Position numbers and translations under genes: made by a program | Shown: positions 46,331-56,840 of the stretch, piece after piece | How positions within the stretch are numbered: the first letter of the stretch is position 1 | Layout of the letters: the number at the start of each line of letters is the position of its first letter | From: Suillus spraguei | Lineage: Eukaryota > Basidiomycota > Agaricomycetes > Boletales > Suillaceae | NCBI GenBank assembly: GCA_016800925.1 | Contig: JABCPU010000292.1 | Span: forward strand, 1 to 64,000 | DNA length: 64,000 nt | Direction: 5' to 3' | Notes under the pieces: model-generated | Databases searched by the model: none | What the model was told of the DNA's origin: nothing | The model's input: only the letters and a program-made list of their open reading frames with translations

Positions 46331-47512
46331 ATGTCATCCAGTTGGACACCGGACGAATCAGCTGAAGTACTTCTCGCAGAGAAAGGTTGGTTGCAGGGTA
46401 CAGTGGTCAGTGCCGTCGCATATGGCATTGACGTCGCACTATACTTTATGTGCTTCTACCTCCTTCTCCGGCAGATGAACCATACAAACTACAAAAAGCA
46501 CCTTCCTCTACTCATATATATCAGCACAACTTTCATCCTCAGTACCTTATTCATGGCCGCGCTGGCCAATTTCACGCAACTGGCATTCATTCAATATCGC
46601 AATTATCCGGGTGGTCCGAACGCATTTGAAAATAATATGTTCGGCATTCCTGTGGATAATCTTGGAAACGTCTGTGGCTTTCTAACTATGATTCTTTCAG
46701 ATGGATTGGTCGTGAGTGGATGTATTTGACGTCGAAAATATTATCGCTAATATATCTGTGCAGGTTTGGCGCTGCATGGTAATTTACAAAGGGTGTACGG
46801 TCCCGATGTGGATCATCATGTTATTCCCTTGTCTGATGTTCGCTGCATCCATCGGTTAGTTGCTTCCTTCGGAGGTTTGCGTGACCGTATCGGACGCTCA
46901 CAATTGCATCGGTTAGCTATGGGTATAATGTTCCTGCTTCAAGTAACCATCAGTTCCCCATATTTCTCCTCGACGAATATCAACTACACCGTTCCATATC
47001 TCAGCCTCTCACTCGCACTGAACATCATCATCACGATCGCTATTGTGCTTCGTCTGCTCACATATCGTTATCACATTTCTAGAGCTCTCGGCCCTAGCTA
47101 CGGCACTCAATACACGTCGATTGCCGCGATGATCATTGAATCCGCGGCTCTTTATTCCGCATTTTCGGTGGCATTTCTGACGCTCTTCAATTTACACAAT
47201 CCCATCTCGGCAACATTTATTGAAGCGCTGACTCAGGTTCAGGTGAGCACTAGCAAATAGTGAGGCGTTCGCGTTGTTTATGATATGCCATAGATAATTG
47301 CAATGTTGCTCATAGTTTTCCGAGTCGCGCAAGGGAAGGGTTGGTCTCAGGACACGATGTCCAGAGTCATGACCTCGAGGCCATCAGTGCAAGTAATCCC
47401 CATGCGTGATATCGGATACGGTGGCTCCAAAACGTTCACCGGTTCCAATAACTTTGCGCATGAGACCGGCGGCTGCGATTCAGCAGAAATAGCTATGAGC
47501 AAGGTCGTTTAG
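46331..47512 (+). CDS. Multi-pass membrane protein, copy 2, 338 aa
   Basis: Four exons (46331-46711, 46764-46854, 46917-47242, 47294-47512) join in frame with the same three intron positions as the copy at 27049-28248. Sequence identity is very high in the membrane-spanning part. The C-terminal tail is six residues shorter and more diverged (SRPSVQVIPMRDIGYGGSKT). About seven hydrophobic segments are visible. Retention of both copies with intact splice sites, while other genes of the block decayed, suggests that the protein is useful or that the duplication is young. The family is unknown to me beyond being a polytopic membrane protein of Agaricomycetes. Confidence 0.85.
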
Positions 47513-47815
47513 ATAGCTACTGAGATCACAGTTGTGAGATGCTCCGGGTCAACGTAAATACATATTTATGTAAAACAAAATTTGTATCTAGTGTATTTAT
47601 TATGATGGTATGGGCCCCGAAATTGGATTGTACAATTACTTTGAAAATAACGCATTCAGCGAAACCCTGGCATTTACTAGTAGTTCAATGGAAACACGTT
47701 AATGTTGGCCCCTCGAAAGCTAATACTAGTCGGACACTGATATGACATCTTCTTATGAGCTGGCCTCACTGGATGGGGCCGATTGCGCCCAAACAAATAT
47801 CCGCCGATATGCAAT

Positions 47816-48123
47816 TGGCAATTGATGGACTGCCTTTCAGCCTCACCACCAGATCATTACGCTAGTCTTTGCCTTCGTTAACCTTATGGCACGTAAATGC
47901 TAAGCCACGGACCGATCTGGTAGCCTCACGATGAGTCCCCGTACATACCTTGTTCTGGCGCTAATCATGTACATGGCATACTGATGTACCGCAGAAGTTC
48001 CGCATTATATACGGCTGATCGGGAATCACGAAGCAGAATCGTACGTAGCGTACCGCCACAAGGCTATCGTACTGTAGTTGAATAATAAGCGCCAAGAATT
48101 ACCGCGAATCCCTGCGGACAATC
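47816..48123. other. Upstream region of the second DUF3328 gene
   Basis: Non-coding. GCATTATATACGG near 48002 could be a TATA element about 115 bases before the ATG. Confidence 0.4.
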
Positions 48124-48748
48124 ATGATGATGAGACGACTTGTATTTGCTTTTAAAGTGATATTCGCCACAGTTGTAGGCGTTGGCCTTGTCGGCCTTAT
48201 TGCACGGAGGCCTTGGTTGTCCGATAGCAGGTCTTTCAAAGGAGTTGCTCTCAGCCATGGTACTACAAAGCCACTCGTTTAGCGTGTCCTACAGGCTTGA
48301 CTAATGATTGCACGTATCAGATCTATCCCTTCAAGTAGATTTCGGAGAGCCAGTATGGATGCGAGTAGACCAAACAGCACACTACCGCGCTGATACGGAT
48401 GAGGGTGGAGAAGAGTTTGCGAAACTCGTTCCGCGCGGAGGACATACCGTTCAGATCAAAGATGCAGAGACGGGTGAAAGTCACATTTACACAGTGACAC
48501 TCTTCCACCAGCTCAAGTGCCTTGGAATCATCCGTGACAACTACGCAGAAATGCGCCCCCCATCATCGATCACTCGTCACTGCATGAATTATCTTCGCCA
48601 ATCGATTTTGTGTCACCCCAACATGAAAATCGAGCCAGTCATAAACAACCTGGGGTCCGCCATTAGGGGATACGAGACTGTTTGTCGTGACTGGACAAAA
48701 GTTTATGAAGAGGTAGACAAGCTGCATGGAATGACTTCAGATGTTTAG
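48124..48748 (+). CDS. Second, divergent UstYa-like (DUF3328) protein, 187 aa
   Basis: Exon 1 (48124-48259) gives the MMMRRLVFAFKVIF start and a membrane segment to about residue 27. A 61-base GT...AG intron follows, and exon 2 is 48321-48748. The joined frame contains LFHQLKCLGII at 106-116 (first motif, HQLKC in place of HxxHC) and ITRHCMNYLRQSILC at 129-143, where the first His of the second motif is Ile. Family hallmarks after it (LRQSILC, GYETVCRDWTKVYE) are present. It is only distantly similar to the gene at 43803. The changed metal-ligand positions could mean altered chemistry or a helper role, as in UstYa/UstYb pairs. A small secreted peptide gene follows 1.3 kb downstream on the same strand. 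Confidence 0.85.
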
Positions 48749-50035
48749 GAGGTTTGACAAATACCTGTACCGATGGTAGTCCTTGTTACCCATTATGCGA
48801 GTTTACTGAAGTATGCACACCCATGATGATACTTACCTACGCAAAACAAAGTGTTTTTCCACCAGTTGAATGAGAGCCGAGTACAATTATCTAAATATGC
48901 TTGCGTGATAGAGCGTTGGAATGGTTGTAGTCCGAGTTGGGGAGAGCGGCTAGTTGCAATAGTAGTTAGACAGCGGAGTTGACCAAAACTTGATGTTCTG
49001 GTCTACTACTAGCAAGTAGCTAGACGCGTGCGACCATCCGAGTCAATTTATTGAGGTTTGAGTCGTAAAGACTCATCGCGATTCGCGACGGCTCCATAAT
49101 TGAGGTCAGCTTAATATTTAATGTCGATAAGATGTGAGGGGTGCTTAGGCTGCTAATGGCCACAACAATTGGATCCAGCATGACATTGTGTAACAAGTAT
49201 CCCAACGTCAGTCCTGTTGAACAACAACCGCTGTCAGTTGACGTGAAATCCTGATGACATAATTAGAATACTTCAAATTGTACTCGTGCCCTCCGCACAC
49301 GCTAGAGCAGACCTCCGGTCATGAACCGAGTCGCATGTACTTTTGTTGCTAGCCTACCCTGCACATCATGGACCACTTTGAAAGCATCATACGTACAGTA
49401 TGGCATGATCGCCATCGGGAGGAATCATCAACCGCATGGCTACATGATAAAGTTCATGTGCTACTATTCCCGGCAAATCACTATCGCGGCTTGTAGGACC
49501 TTGGAGAAATTAACAACCGCACCGCTCCGCAATGAGAATGATGCGCTATCACAGCCTATACAATAAATCATTGTTAGGTGATTTGATGGCAACTTTGCAC
49601 TGCCGTACTAGTTGCCGCTATCCTGGAAGGTGCACCAATTCCGCACAGCCTGAGGTGAGTTGCCATGTTTCTTGGCTTTGGGAGTTAATCGTTATCATAT
49701 TAACGTTTCCAAATTCAGAGCTAAGCTCAAGCTAGTACTAGTAAGACTTCATGCATGCACTTCATCTGATCAGTAGTTTATGTACTAATCGTAACTCCGA
49801 GGGCCGACAGATAAGGAGAATTCGAGAATTCGAGTAGAAATAGAATGCGAAGACTATTACGCTGTACGTAGGCCCTCACTGACTCCGAGCAACAATAGTT
49901 CTGCATCATGCACCAGGGCCGAAGTGATATTTAAAAGGATCCATCTTCAAGTCTTATCTAACATAAAAGCATCGCGGCTCGACTCTCGAGATCTCAACAT
50001 TCAACCAAAAAACCTTGGTGAACAACATCACTAGC
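48749..50035. other. Intergenic stretch
   Basis: No gene was recognised. ATATTTAAAAGG near 49928 could be the TATA element of the small gene at 50036. A longer plus frame from 49321 has no domain or signal peptide and is probably random. Confidence 0.4.
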
Positions 50036-50218
50036 ATGATGCTTAATAATATCACTGGTAGACTCTGCTTCTACGTCTTGCTCGTCTCTATTGCCTCTAT
50101 TGCCTTCACGCAAGTCCTAGTAGTCAGCGCTCTTGAAGTCTCAAATTGTGACTTGGAAAAAGGGGATTCGGATCTCAGTGAGCTGAGTGCGTATACCCGA
50201 CGGTTATGTGGAGCATGA
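50036..50218 (+). CDS. Small secreted peptide, 60 aa (candidate precursor)
   Basis: A single frame runs from the ATG at 50036. Residues 1-32 form a signal peptide with a hydrophobic core (CFYVLLVSIASIAF) ending near VVSA. The mature part is about 28 residues: LEVSNCDLEKG, acidic DSDLSEL, then SAYTRRLCGA. It has two cysteines, and a dibasic RR three residues before the second one, a possible Kex2 site. The plan is that of the peptide at 23614-23808: an NI-FYVLL-like start, a Cys just after the signal peptide, an acidic serine-containing middle, and an Ala-Arg-Cys-type end. It follows the divergent DUF3328 gene on the same strand. I know no homologue. A role as enzyme substrate is inference; a plain effector-like secreted peptide is the alternative. 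Confidence 0.6.
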   Translation: MMLNNITGRLCFYVLLVSIASIAFTQVLVVSALEVSNCDLEKGDSDLSELSAYTRRLCGA

Positions 50219-50753
50219 CTAACGGAGTCTTAGCGGTGGACTGTTATTAAACCCTGGAGTTGGCGCTGCAGAGTCGAAAGTTGATAAAAAGGCCATGGAT
50301 CAACACACAATACGCATTGCGGGCAAGGGAAAGTTTGCGGGACACAATATCTTGCGTCTCGCAGTATTTAACGGGAATGTACATGTACATATTTGACTGT
50401 ATGAACGTCGACTTCGGCCATGTAGCCGCTATGTAATTTAACTTAACCGCATAGTTCGCTCATTATCTGCAGCTGTTTTTTCCCCGGAAGAAATATTGCG
50501 AGCAAGCAAGCAAAGTACTTAATGGTATATTTGATTCTCGCTTGCTCTGAGCCCATGCACCCATAGCTCACATCGCCTGTAGCCTATGAAAAAATGAGTT
50601 CCACTACTTGCATTAAGCTTCAACCTCAGAATCTGCGGATTTTTGTGTCGGAACAGTAAGTACTAATATATTACACAGAGCTACCATATGCATCTGTGAG
50701 CGAAGTTCAAACCGGATACAAGTAAGGGACAGCTGTACCGAAATCGTGACTGT
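50219..50753. other. Intergenic stretch between convergent genes
   Basis: Nothing was recognised. It contains the 3' flanks of the small-peptide gene and the F-box gene. Confidence 0.4.
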
Positions 50754-52695
50754 CTATGCAAAGAAACCCCACAGCGCAAGCCCGCTCAGCGCTACAAGAA
50801 CAGTAAGTACTCTCACCTCGTCCCCTGCCGTACTGCGCTCTAAAATAAGACCCAACCCACCACACTTGGAAGTTCCTGGACGAAGATTCAGCAAGAATCG
50901 TTGAATTCTCATTTTCCTCTCCCTTGGCGGGGATGGGGATGTGAAAGGGGAGAATGCCAGTAGTGGCAATGCTAGTGGGATGGGAATGCTTGGAAGTGTG
51001 AAGGGCAGGTGTAGCACAGGTTTTCGCTCCGTGCAGCTCAGAGAATGAGGGAGCCCATGTTCGTCAGTGCGAATAACGTAGTTCCCACTCTCCTCATACA
51101 AGCCAAAATCGACGGGGGTAAGAGAAAGAGGAAGCGAGGGGGATATGAACGTCAGAGTAAATGAGTGTAAGCGTGGGATCGCTTGTACGATATGGGATGC
51201 GCAAACGCGCAATGAGTCCCCTGTGGCTGCCGGTACTAGCGTCAACCGTAGGTGACGCAGCCGAGGGAGGCAGCTGACAGATTTGGCTAGTGTGTCCTGA
51301 GAGACATCAAAGACCATAATATACAGGTGACAAACAAGTGGACATACAACTCTGAAAGATGACCTTCTCGCGCACGTTATCTCCAACGTGGTCAGTCCAG
51401 GGCAAGTGCTTACAAGGTTTCTAATCAAGTTTCCACTTTCATAGGAAGAATGGAAAACAAAGGCAACGCGAAGTTCGGTAAGGCAGCGTAGGCTCTGCAA
51501 AACCCCTGCAACTAAAAGAGGTGCGAGATCACGGATGATTAGCGGCTCCTCGATCGCTAAGTGTGTGATTTGTGGATGAGAGGGGGCCAGGACTTGAAGA
51601 TGCTCCAACGAACCAGCAAAATGGGTAAGGTGTGGTAATGCAGATGGATCAAGTGAAGGGAGTATATGAGGACTCAGTGCAGTGCGGGATGCACGAAAAA
51701 ATCGCAGACGCTGGTGAGCCTCCAAAAAAGCTATGAAGGGGCGCTTGGAGGACATGGGTCCTGTTCCTGAAGACCAATCTAACATGAGATCCCCTAGAGA
51801 TAGGGAATGTAGGAGAGGCCAGCGTGCATTGCAGAGCGGATGCATTGTTCCGTCTAGAATCAACGGTCCACCCAAGACATGCAACTCCTCGAGGTTTGGG
51901 GAATGCCGGATCAGCATATCCCAAAGGCAACCATCAAAAGGAAGAGCATCTGTTACGCGTCAAAGTACTAGGAAATCACATGTCAACAACAGCACAGACC
52001 TTGAAAGTCATCTGCATGGTGAGTGTAGTATCCATGTTTCAGGGTTAACGAAAAACCACGGAGGTTCTTAAATTCAAGTAGCTGGAGAAAATGAATGAAT
52101 GGTACACATTTTTGTCATGTACATACATGACTTCGTTGGCTGGGTATCACAGATCCGTAACATGTGCCAAGTGTGCGCAGCCGTGGGCATCTGTGACGGA
52201 ATTAAGTTATTGGCGAAAAATGAATCACAGATCAGACATACGACATTCGTAAGGCGAACCACATATCATCGCACTGCGGAATCTCATCTGCGTCCCAGAT
52301 GAAAGTATGGAGCACGTCCAGTTTTGGCGCAAGTTCCCTCAGCATCGCTGAGATCGTAACTCCATTTATATTGACCATATAGTGGGAGGAGGCGGAGGAA
52401 AATCGAATGTAAAGTTTCTGGACATGGCGTGCGACGTCTGGGCGAGAACGAAGCATCGACAGAGTTCGCTGGCATTGTTCTGCGGTCCCGAGATGCACAT
52501 AGGCATACAATACAGGGCATGTGCTAGTGAATAGGTGTTTGCTCTTCGTGCAACAAATTCAAGAAGGATCAAGTCAGAATTGAATTCGAGACTCACCGAC
52601 AGTGCCAGGTTGAGGATATCCGTTCTAGAGGATAGGTATGATGTCACCTCCAGTATAAGATCGCCGGGAAGAGCAGCAAAGCTTAGAGAGTTCAT
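50754..52695 (-). CDS. F-box/LRR-like protein, 579 aa, with hydrophobic C-terminus
   Basis: Five exons (52597-52695, 52245-52543, 52127-52190, 52000-52081, 50754-51949) join in frame across GT...AG introns of 45-54 bases. The N-terminal ALPGDLILEVTSYLSSRTDI is an F-box. SKHLFTSTCPVLYAYVHLG and a run of leucine-rich segments (FKNLRGFSLTLKHG, NLEELHVLGG, GLTTLEITCA, LPRLRHLRLTL) follow. F-box proteins recruit targets to SCF ubiquitin ligases. This subtype is one of the very large Agaricomycete families with no known targets. The last ~20 residues (VLTVLVALSGLALWGFFA) are hydrophobic and could anchor the protein in a membrane, which is unusual for the family. The gene is convergent with the small-peptide gene and divergent from the monooxygenase gene. 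Confidence 0.85.
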
Positions 52696-53043
52696 TTACA
52701 ATTTGGTGGTATGATTCGGGCATGCCAAAGAGCACGAGATCTCTTCACTACCTAGAAATGTAACTTCTGAAACTCGGAGCTCACGGCAGTGGCCGCACCG
52801 CAGTGAGCGTGGCAACTTTGTTTTGCAAGGTTACATGCCAACTTTAGCTTGTTGTTATCGAGTCAGCTCCAGCTGGCAGGTCACTTGAGCTCAGAAGCTT
52901 ATGCAAGATGCATCACCTATCATGATTGCGACAATGGATATGAGCATCTGACCAATGGAACTCCGTCTTGCCCAAAGGCAACGCATTTATAGCGGTGATT
53001 GCTGATTATCGTAAGGTTATCTCTTCTGTTCAATTCGTGCATC
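52696..53043. promoter_or_regulatory. Divergent promoter region (F-box and monooxygenase genes)
   Basis: A 348-base gap lies between two outward-facing start codons, so it should contain both promoters. No specific box stands out. Confidence 0.45.
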
Positions 53044-55385
53044 ATGGCGAACCAACTGACCCTCCCTACTCTCGATAAACTCAGAAGCTCGGTTGCTCCT
53101 GATGTCAATGTTCAAGCGGTAGCCAGCCAGTGGTTCTCAGCTTTCTCGAAAGCGATGGAGTCAAAGAATACAACAGCAGTCACAGATCTGCTTGTCGATG
53201 ATGTCTTCTGGCGTGATATGCTGGCCTTAACATGGGACTTCCGCACCTTCCAAAGCATTTCTTCCGTTAAAACTTTCCTCTCAGACCAACTTCCACTATT
53301 TTCCTTGTCTTCTTTCAAACTCAAGGAAGATCTCGTGGAGCTTCAGAGACCATACCCCGATATCGCGTGGATCCAGGCGTTTTTTGACTTTGAAACTACA
53401 GTCGGTATTGCATCTGGGGTGTTGCGGCTTGTACCGCTCGCGAATGGCTCATGGAAGGCTCATACTGTCTTCACGAACTTGGAAAATCTCAAAGGTTTCC
53501 CAGAACAGAATGGGCCCAGACGAAACTACGAGCCAAACCATGGAAAATGGGCCGCGAAGCGTGCACGTGAGATTGAATGTGTCGACGATGAGCCAAGCGT
53601 CGTAGTGATAGGAGGCGGGCAGAGCGGGCTCGACGTTGCAGCGCGGCTTAAGATGCTTGGTATGAAGACTCTAGTAGTGGAAAAGAACGAGAGAATTGGT
53701 GATAATTGGAGGAAGCGTTATGCGGCGCTATGCCTGCATGATCCCGTCTGTGAGCCTATCACTCTTTCAAAATATTGTGTTTGCTTCTTGCTCAATGATC
53801 TTCTTATGTATAGGGTATGACCACATGCCATACATTCCGTGGGTCTCACACCTCAGTTCGTATATGACTGTCTAACCAAAAACCACCCAGGTTCCCTGTT
53901 TCGTGGCCTGTCTATACGCCAGCATTGAAACTCGCCGATTGGCTGGAATCATATGCACACAGTATGGAGCTTGATGTTTGGACCAGCACTACGGTCGTGT
54001 CCGTCATTCCGGGTACAAAAGGAAAGAAATGGACTGTCACAGTCCAACGTGCTGACGGAAAGGAGCGTACTTTTGAGGTCAATCATGTCGTATTTGCCTT
54101 GGGCTTTGGCAGCGGTATGGGCCGAGTTCCAGATATTCCGGGGCAGGTTCGTTCGATCTTTGAATATAGGATCCTCAGACTAATGCCCAGTACCTACATA
54201 GGACGACTTCCATGGGCAAATATTGCATTCTAGCCAACACAATCTTGCAACTGATCACTCAGGGAAAAAAGTTGTCGTCGTCGGGGCTTGCACGTCTGGT
54301 AGGGGCCGCACCATAGATGTTGTATTTTCTCTGCTCACTGTGAAGTATAGCGCATGACATATGTGCGGACTACGTTGACAATGGCGTTGGTAAATGTTTT
54401 TCGAAAGCACACTGATAGTATTCAAACAAAATGGCGCAGATGTAACCATGGTTCAACGCAGCCCAAGTTATATCATGTCCACAAAGGAGGGTATGCCGAG
54501 GTTGATGTGTGAGTTATCTGTTCTTTACAGTTTTTCAATTATAAACGCACCCAGCGATCTTCTGGGAGGGCGGCCCCCCCACTGATGTTGCGGATCGCAT
54601 AAATGCGTCGTACCCGAATTCGTTCCTCAAATTAATACACAAACGTATCACCAAGGACATTGCTAATGCGGATAAGTGCGTGATTACATGTTATATTTCA
54701 GTTACCTGATAGAGGAGGGATTCAGGGAGCTTCTTGAGGGCCTGCGAAAACGGGGCTTTAAGACAACTTTAGGCGACGACGACTCCGGCTTTCTGCTTAT
54801 GGCATGGAATAAGGCAGGAGGATATTATCTTGGTTGGTCCATTTGCAAATTAAAGCGTATTTGAGCTGACCATAATGCTAATATCAAGACGTCGGAGCTT
54901 CACAGATGATCATCGACGGGAAGATCAAACTCAAGAGCGATGGGCCAATCTCGCGCTTTACGCAGACAGGTTTACTTTTCGAAGATGGTTCTACTCTCGA
55001 TGCGGACGTAGTCCTCTTTGCTACTGGGTACGTTTTTCTTGCTGACCAGTGGACATTGCGATTCACATTATCAGCTACGCTGATTCACGTAATGTGTATC
55101 GCACTCTGCTTCCGGAGTCCCTGCATGACAAATTGTACCCTATCTGGGGCCTTGACAAAGAAGGAGAGCTGAACAGTGTATGGCGCGAAGTCGGCGGGCG
55201 CAGCAAGGACAGTGAACTCAATGGCATATGGAGCATGATGGGGAACTTGGCGCTTTGTAGGTTCCACTCCAAGCATATCGCATTGCGTAAGTCGTTTTTT
55301 CTACTCATGATTCCAGTGACGAGCTTGATCACATGCAGAAATCAAATCATATGAAGAGGGGATTTTCGGGACAAGGTATCAGTGA
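53044..55385 (+). CDS. Flavin-containing monooxygenase with NTF2-like N-terminus, 605 aa
   Basis: Eleven exons join in frame: 53044-53749, 53814-53838, 53891-54146, 54202-54298, 54351-54389, 54440-54508, 54555-54675, 54726-54832, 54889-55027, 55075-55286 and 55339-55385. All boundaries are GT...AG and introns are about 47-64 bases. Residues about 20-150 look like an NTF2/SnoaL-type fold. VVVIGGGQSGLDVAARL (FAD-binding, GGGQSG at 190-195) follows. Next are a DDFHGQILHSSQHN segment matching the FMO fingerprint region, VVVVGACTSAHDIC (NADPH-binding, near 357) and FATGY near 516. The enzyme uses NADPH and oxygen to oxidise a nitrogen, sulfur or carbonyl centre; related fungal proteins are often annotated as YUC-like. 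No motif is missing. It lies 2.8 kb from the small-peptide gene. A tailoring role is possible, but a general metabolic role is equally open. Confidence 0.9.
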
Positions 55386-56389
55386 AGGACGCGAGGCGTC
55401 CACAGCGTATGTTGTGTCTGTTCTTGGTATTCAAATGAATTGTACAAGTGTACTCCAACGTCAACTGTGTATGTATATTGTTGTACGCTGGTACGCATCT
55501 CAGGATTTTAGAAATCTTTAGGAATACTGCATACTAGATTTGTAGCAGTTGTCAGGACTCTAACTCAGGTGATGGACAAATGACTCGTTACTTGTCATCG
55601 TTTGCAATGCGCATTTACATTGGGGCGGCCTGCTTCTAGCGATATCTGCCGTGATTAGCTATCAAGTCTACTTCATGACAGGTATATCAGTATTGTGCGT
55701 TTACGTCTTGGGAAATAAAAAAATTGAATACTTCAAATGGCATGCCTCTGAGAGGGTCAGGCGGCGGACGTTCTATGGTTCTTAGGACCAAGACTTGAAT
55801 GCATGCTTGATGAAGGATGATAAAATAATGTATTGAGGAATACAAAATATGGTGAGGGCGTAGCTATTTTAATTTTTGACGCGGTCCTGCGGCCAGCGCG
55901 CCTGAAAATGTCAAGTCAAAGCCAGACTTGGCGACAGACGGAGATAGTCGTGCCTTCTCTACCGAGACCTTCCAATTATAATACTGTGTATACTGCATGA
56001 GGGCGGCAGGCGCATGTGCATGGACGTACAGTGGAAGAAATATCCATGCCGTAAGTAGCGTAGTGACAAACACCGGATATACTAATAGGTCACCGACTCA
56101 CCGTCGATGGGGTCCAACACTAACTGTGTACTACGCAGTATGAGTCGCTGCACACGAGCCCATGCATCGTTCCGTATCTCATAAAGTACGCTCCTCGTTA
56201 TATATCTTCAAATGCCATTGACCGTCTACTTTAACATCTCCATCTCTTCGTCAGGCTAGGTCAACGTGATATCATCCAGGAGTATCTGGTTCTGATACAG
56301 CGGCGAGATATACTTTGAGTGGGCAGACTGTGCAGACAATGTTGGGGCAACCGGCGCCAATACGAATGATGCGAGGACATGCAGGCGCA
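55386..56389. other. Stretch without a supported gene
   Basis: A minus-strand frame at 55864-56073 reads like a hydrophobic leader (FVTTLLTAWIFLPLYVHAHA) plus about 45 residues. It has no ATG at its start and no splice context that I could complete, so it is not called. Confidence 0.4.
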
Positions 56390-56840
56390 GCCTATCTGCG
56401 TCCTTCAAAGACGGTCGACGGGTTATCACTGGTTCAAGGGACCACACCTTGCGAATTTGGGATGTGGATAAAGGACCATGTGAAAGACACGATAACTGTG
56501 TGCGATCAGTCTATATCACCACAGAAGGCGAATTGCGAATGGTGGAGATGATCAAACCACCATTATCTGGGACATCGAGACCAAGTTGAATTTTTCCAGT
56601 CTTGGTGAAGCGTACAGGCCGGGTGCGATCGGTTTACTTCTTCCCCAACTGCGAGAGAGTCGTCAGCAGGTCAAATGATTTCAAGGTCGTCATTCGGGAC
56701 GTAAAGACCAGCGCTATTCTATCAACACTCAATATGACATTCTCCAGAGTTGCGTTAGCCCATTTAAAGTGCCAGTGGAGGACAGCGTTCAAAAAGCCAT
56801 TCACGCTCGGGTTCACTTGGAAGATACTCCGCTTCGCCTA
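56390..56840 (+). pseudogene. WD40-repeat relic
   Basis: Frames shift repeatedly but show WD40 text: DGRRVITGSRDHTLRIWDV near 56415-56470, then VRSVYFFPNCERVVSRSNDF followed by KVVIRDVKTSAIL near 56620-56720. Such repeats form the C-terminal part of many basidiomycete NACHT NLRs. No NTPase part lies nearby. It is an orphan fragment. Confidence 0.65.

Larger units (their letters stand above)
43540..47815 (+). repeat. Segmental duplication, block 2
   Basis: This is the partner of 24630-28530 in the same orientation and order. It is slightly longer through small indels and one extra stretch at 44500-44640 after the UstYa-like gene. All protein-coding genes that are broken in block 1 are intact here, except the hydrolase fragment, which is broken in both. 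Confidence 0.85.

Noticed and set aside
55864..56073. Minus-strand frame with a leader-like hydrophobic N-terminus
   Set aside because: No ATG at its start and no completed exon model. The hydrophobic run could be chance.
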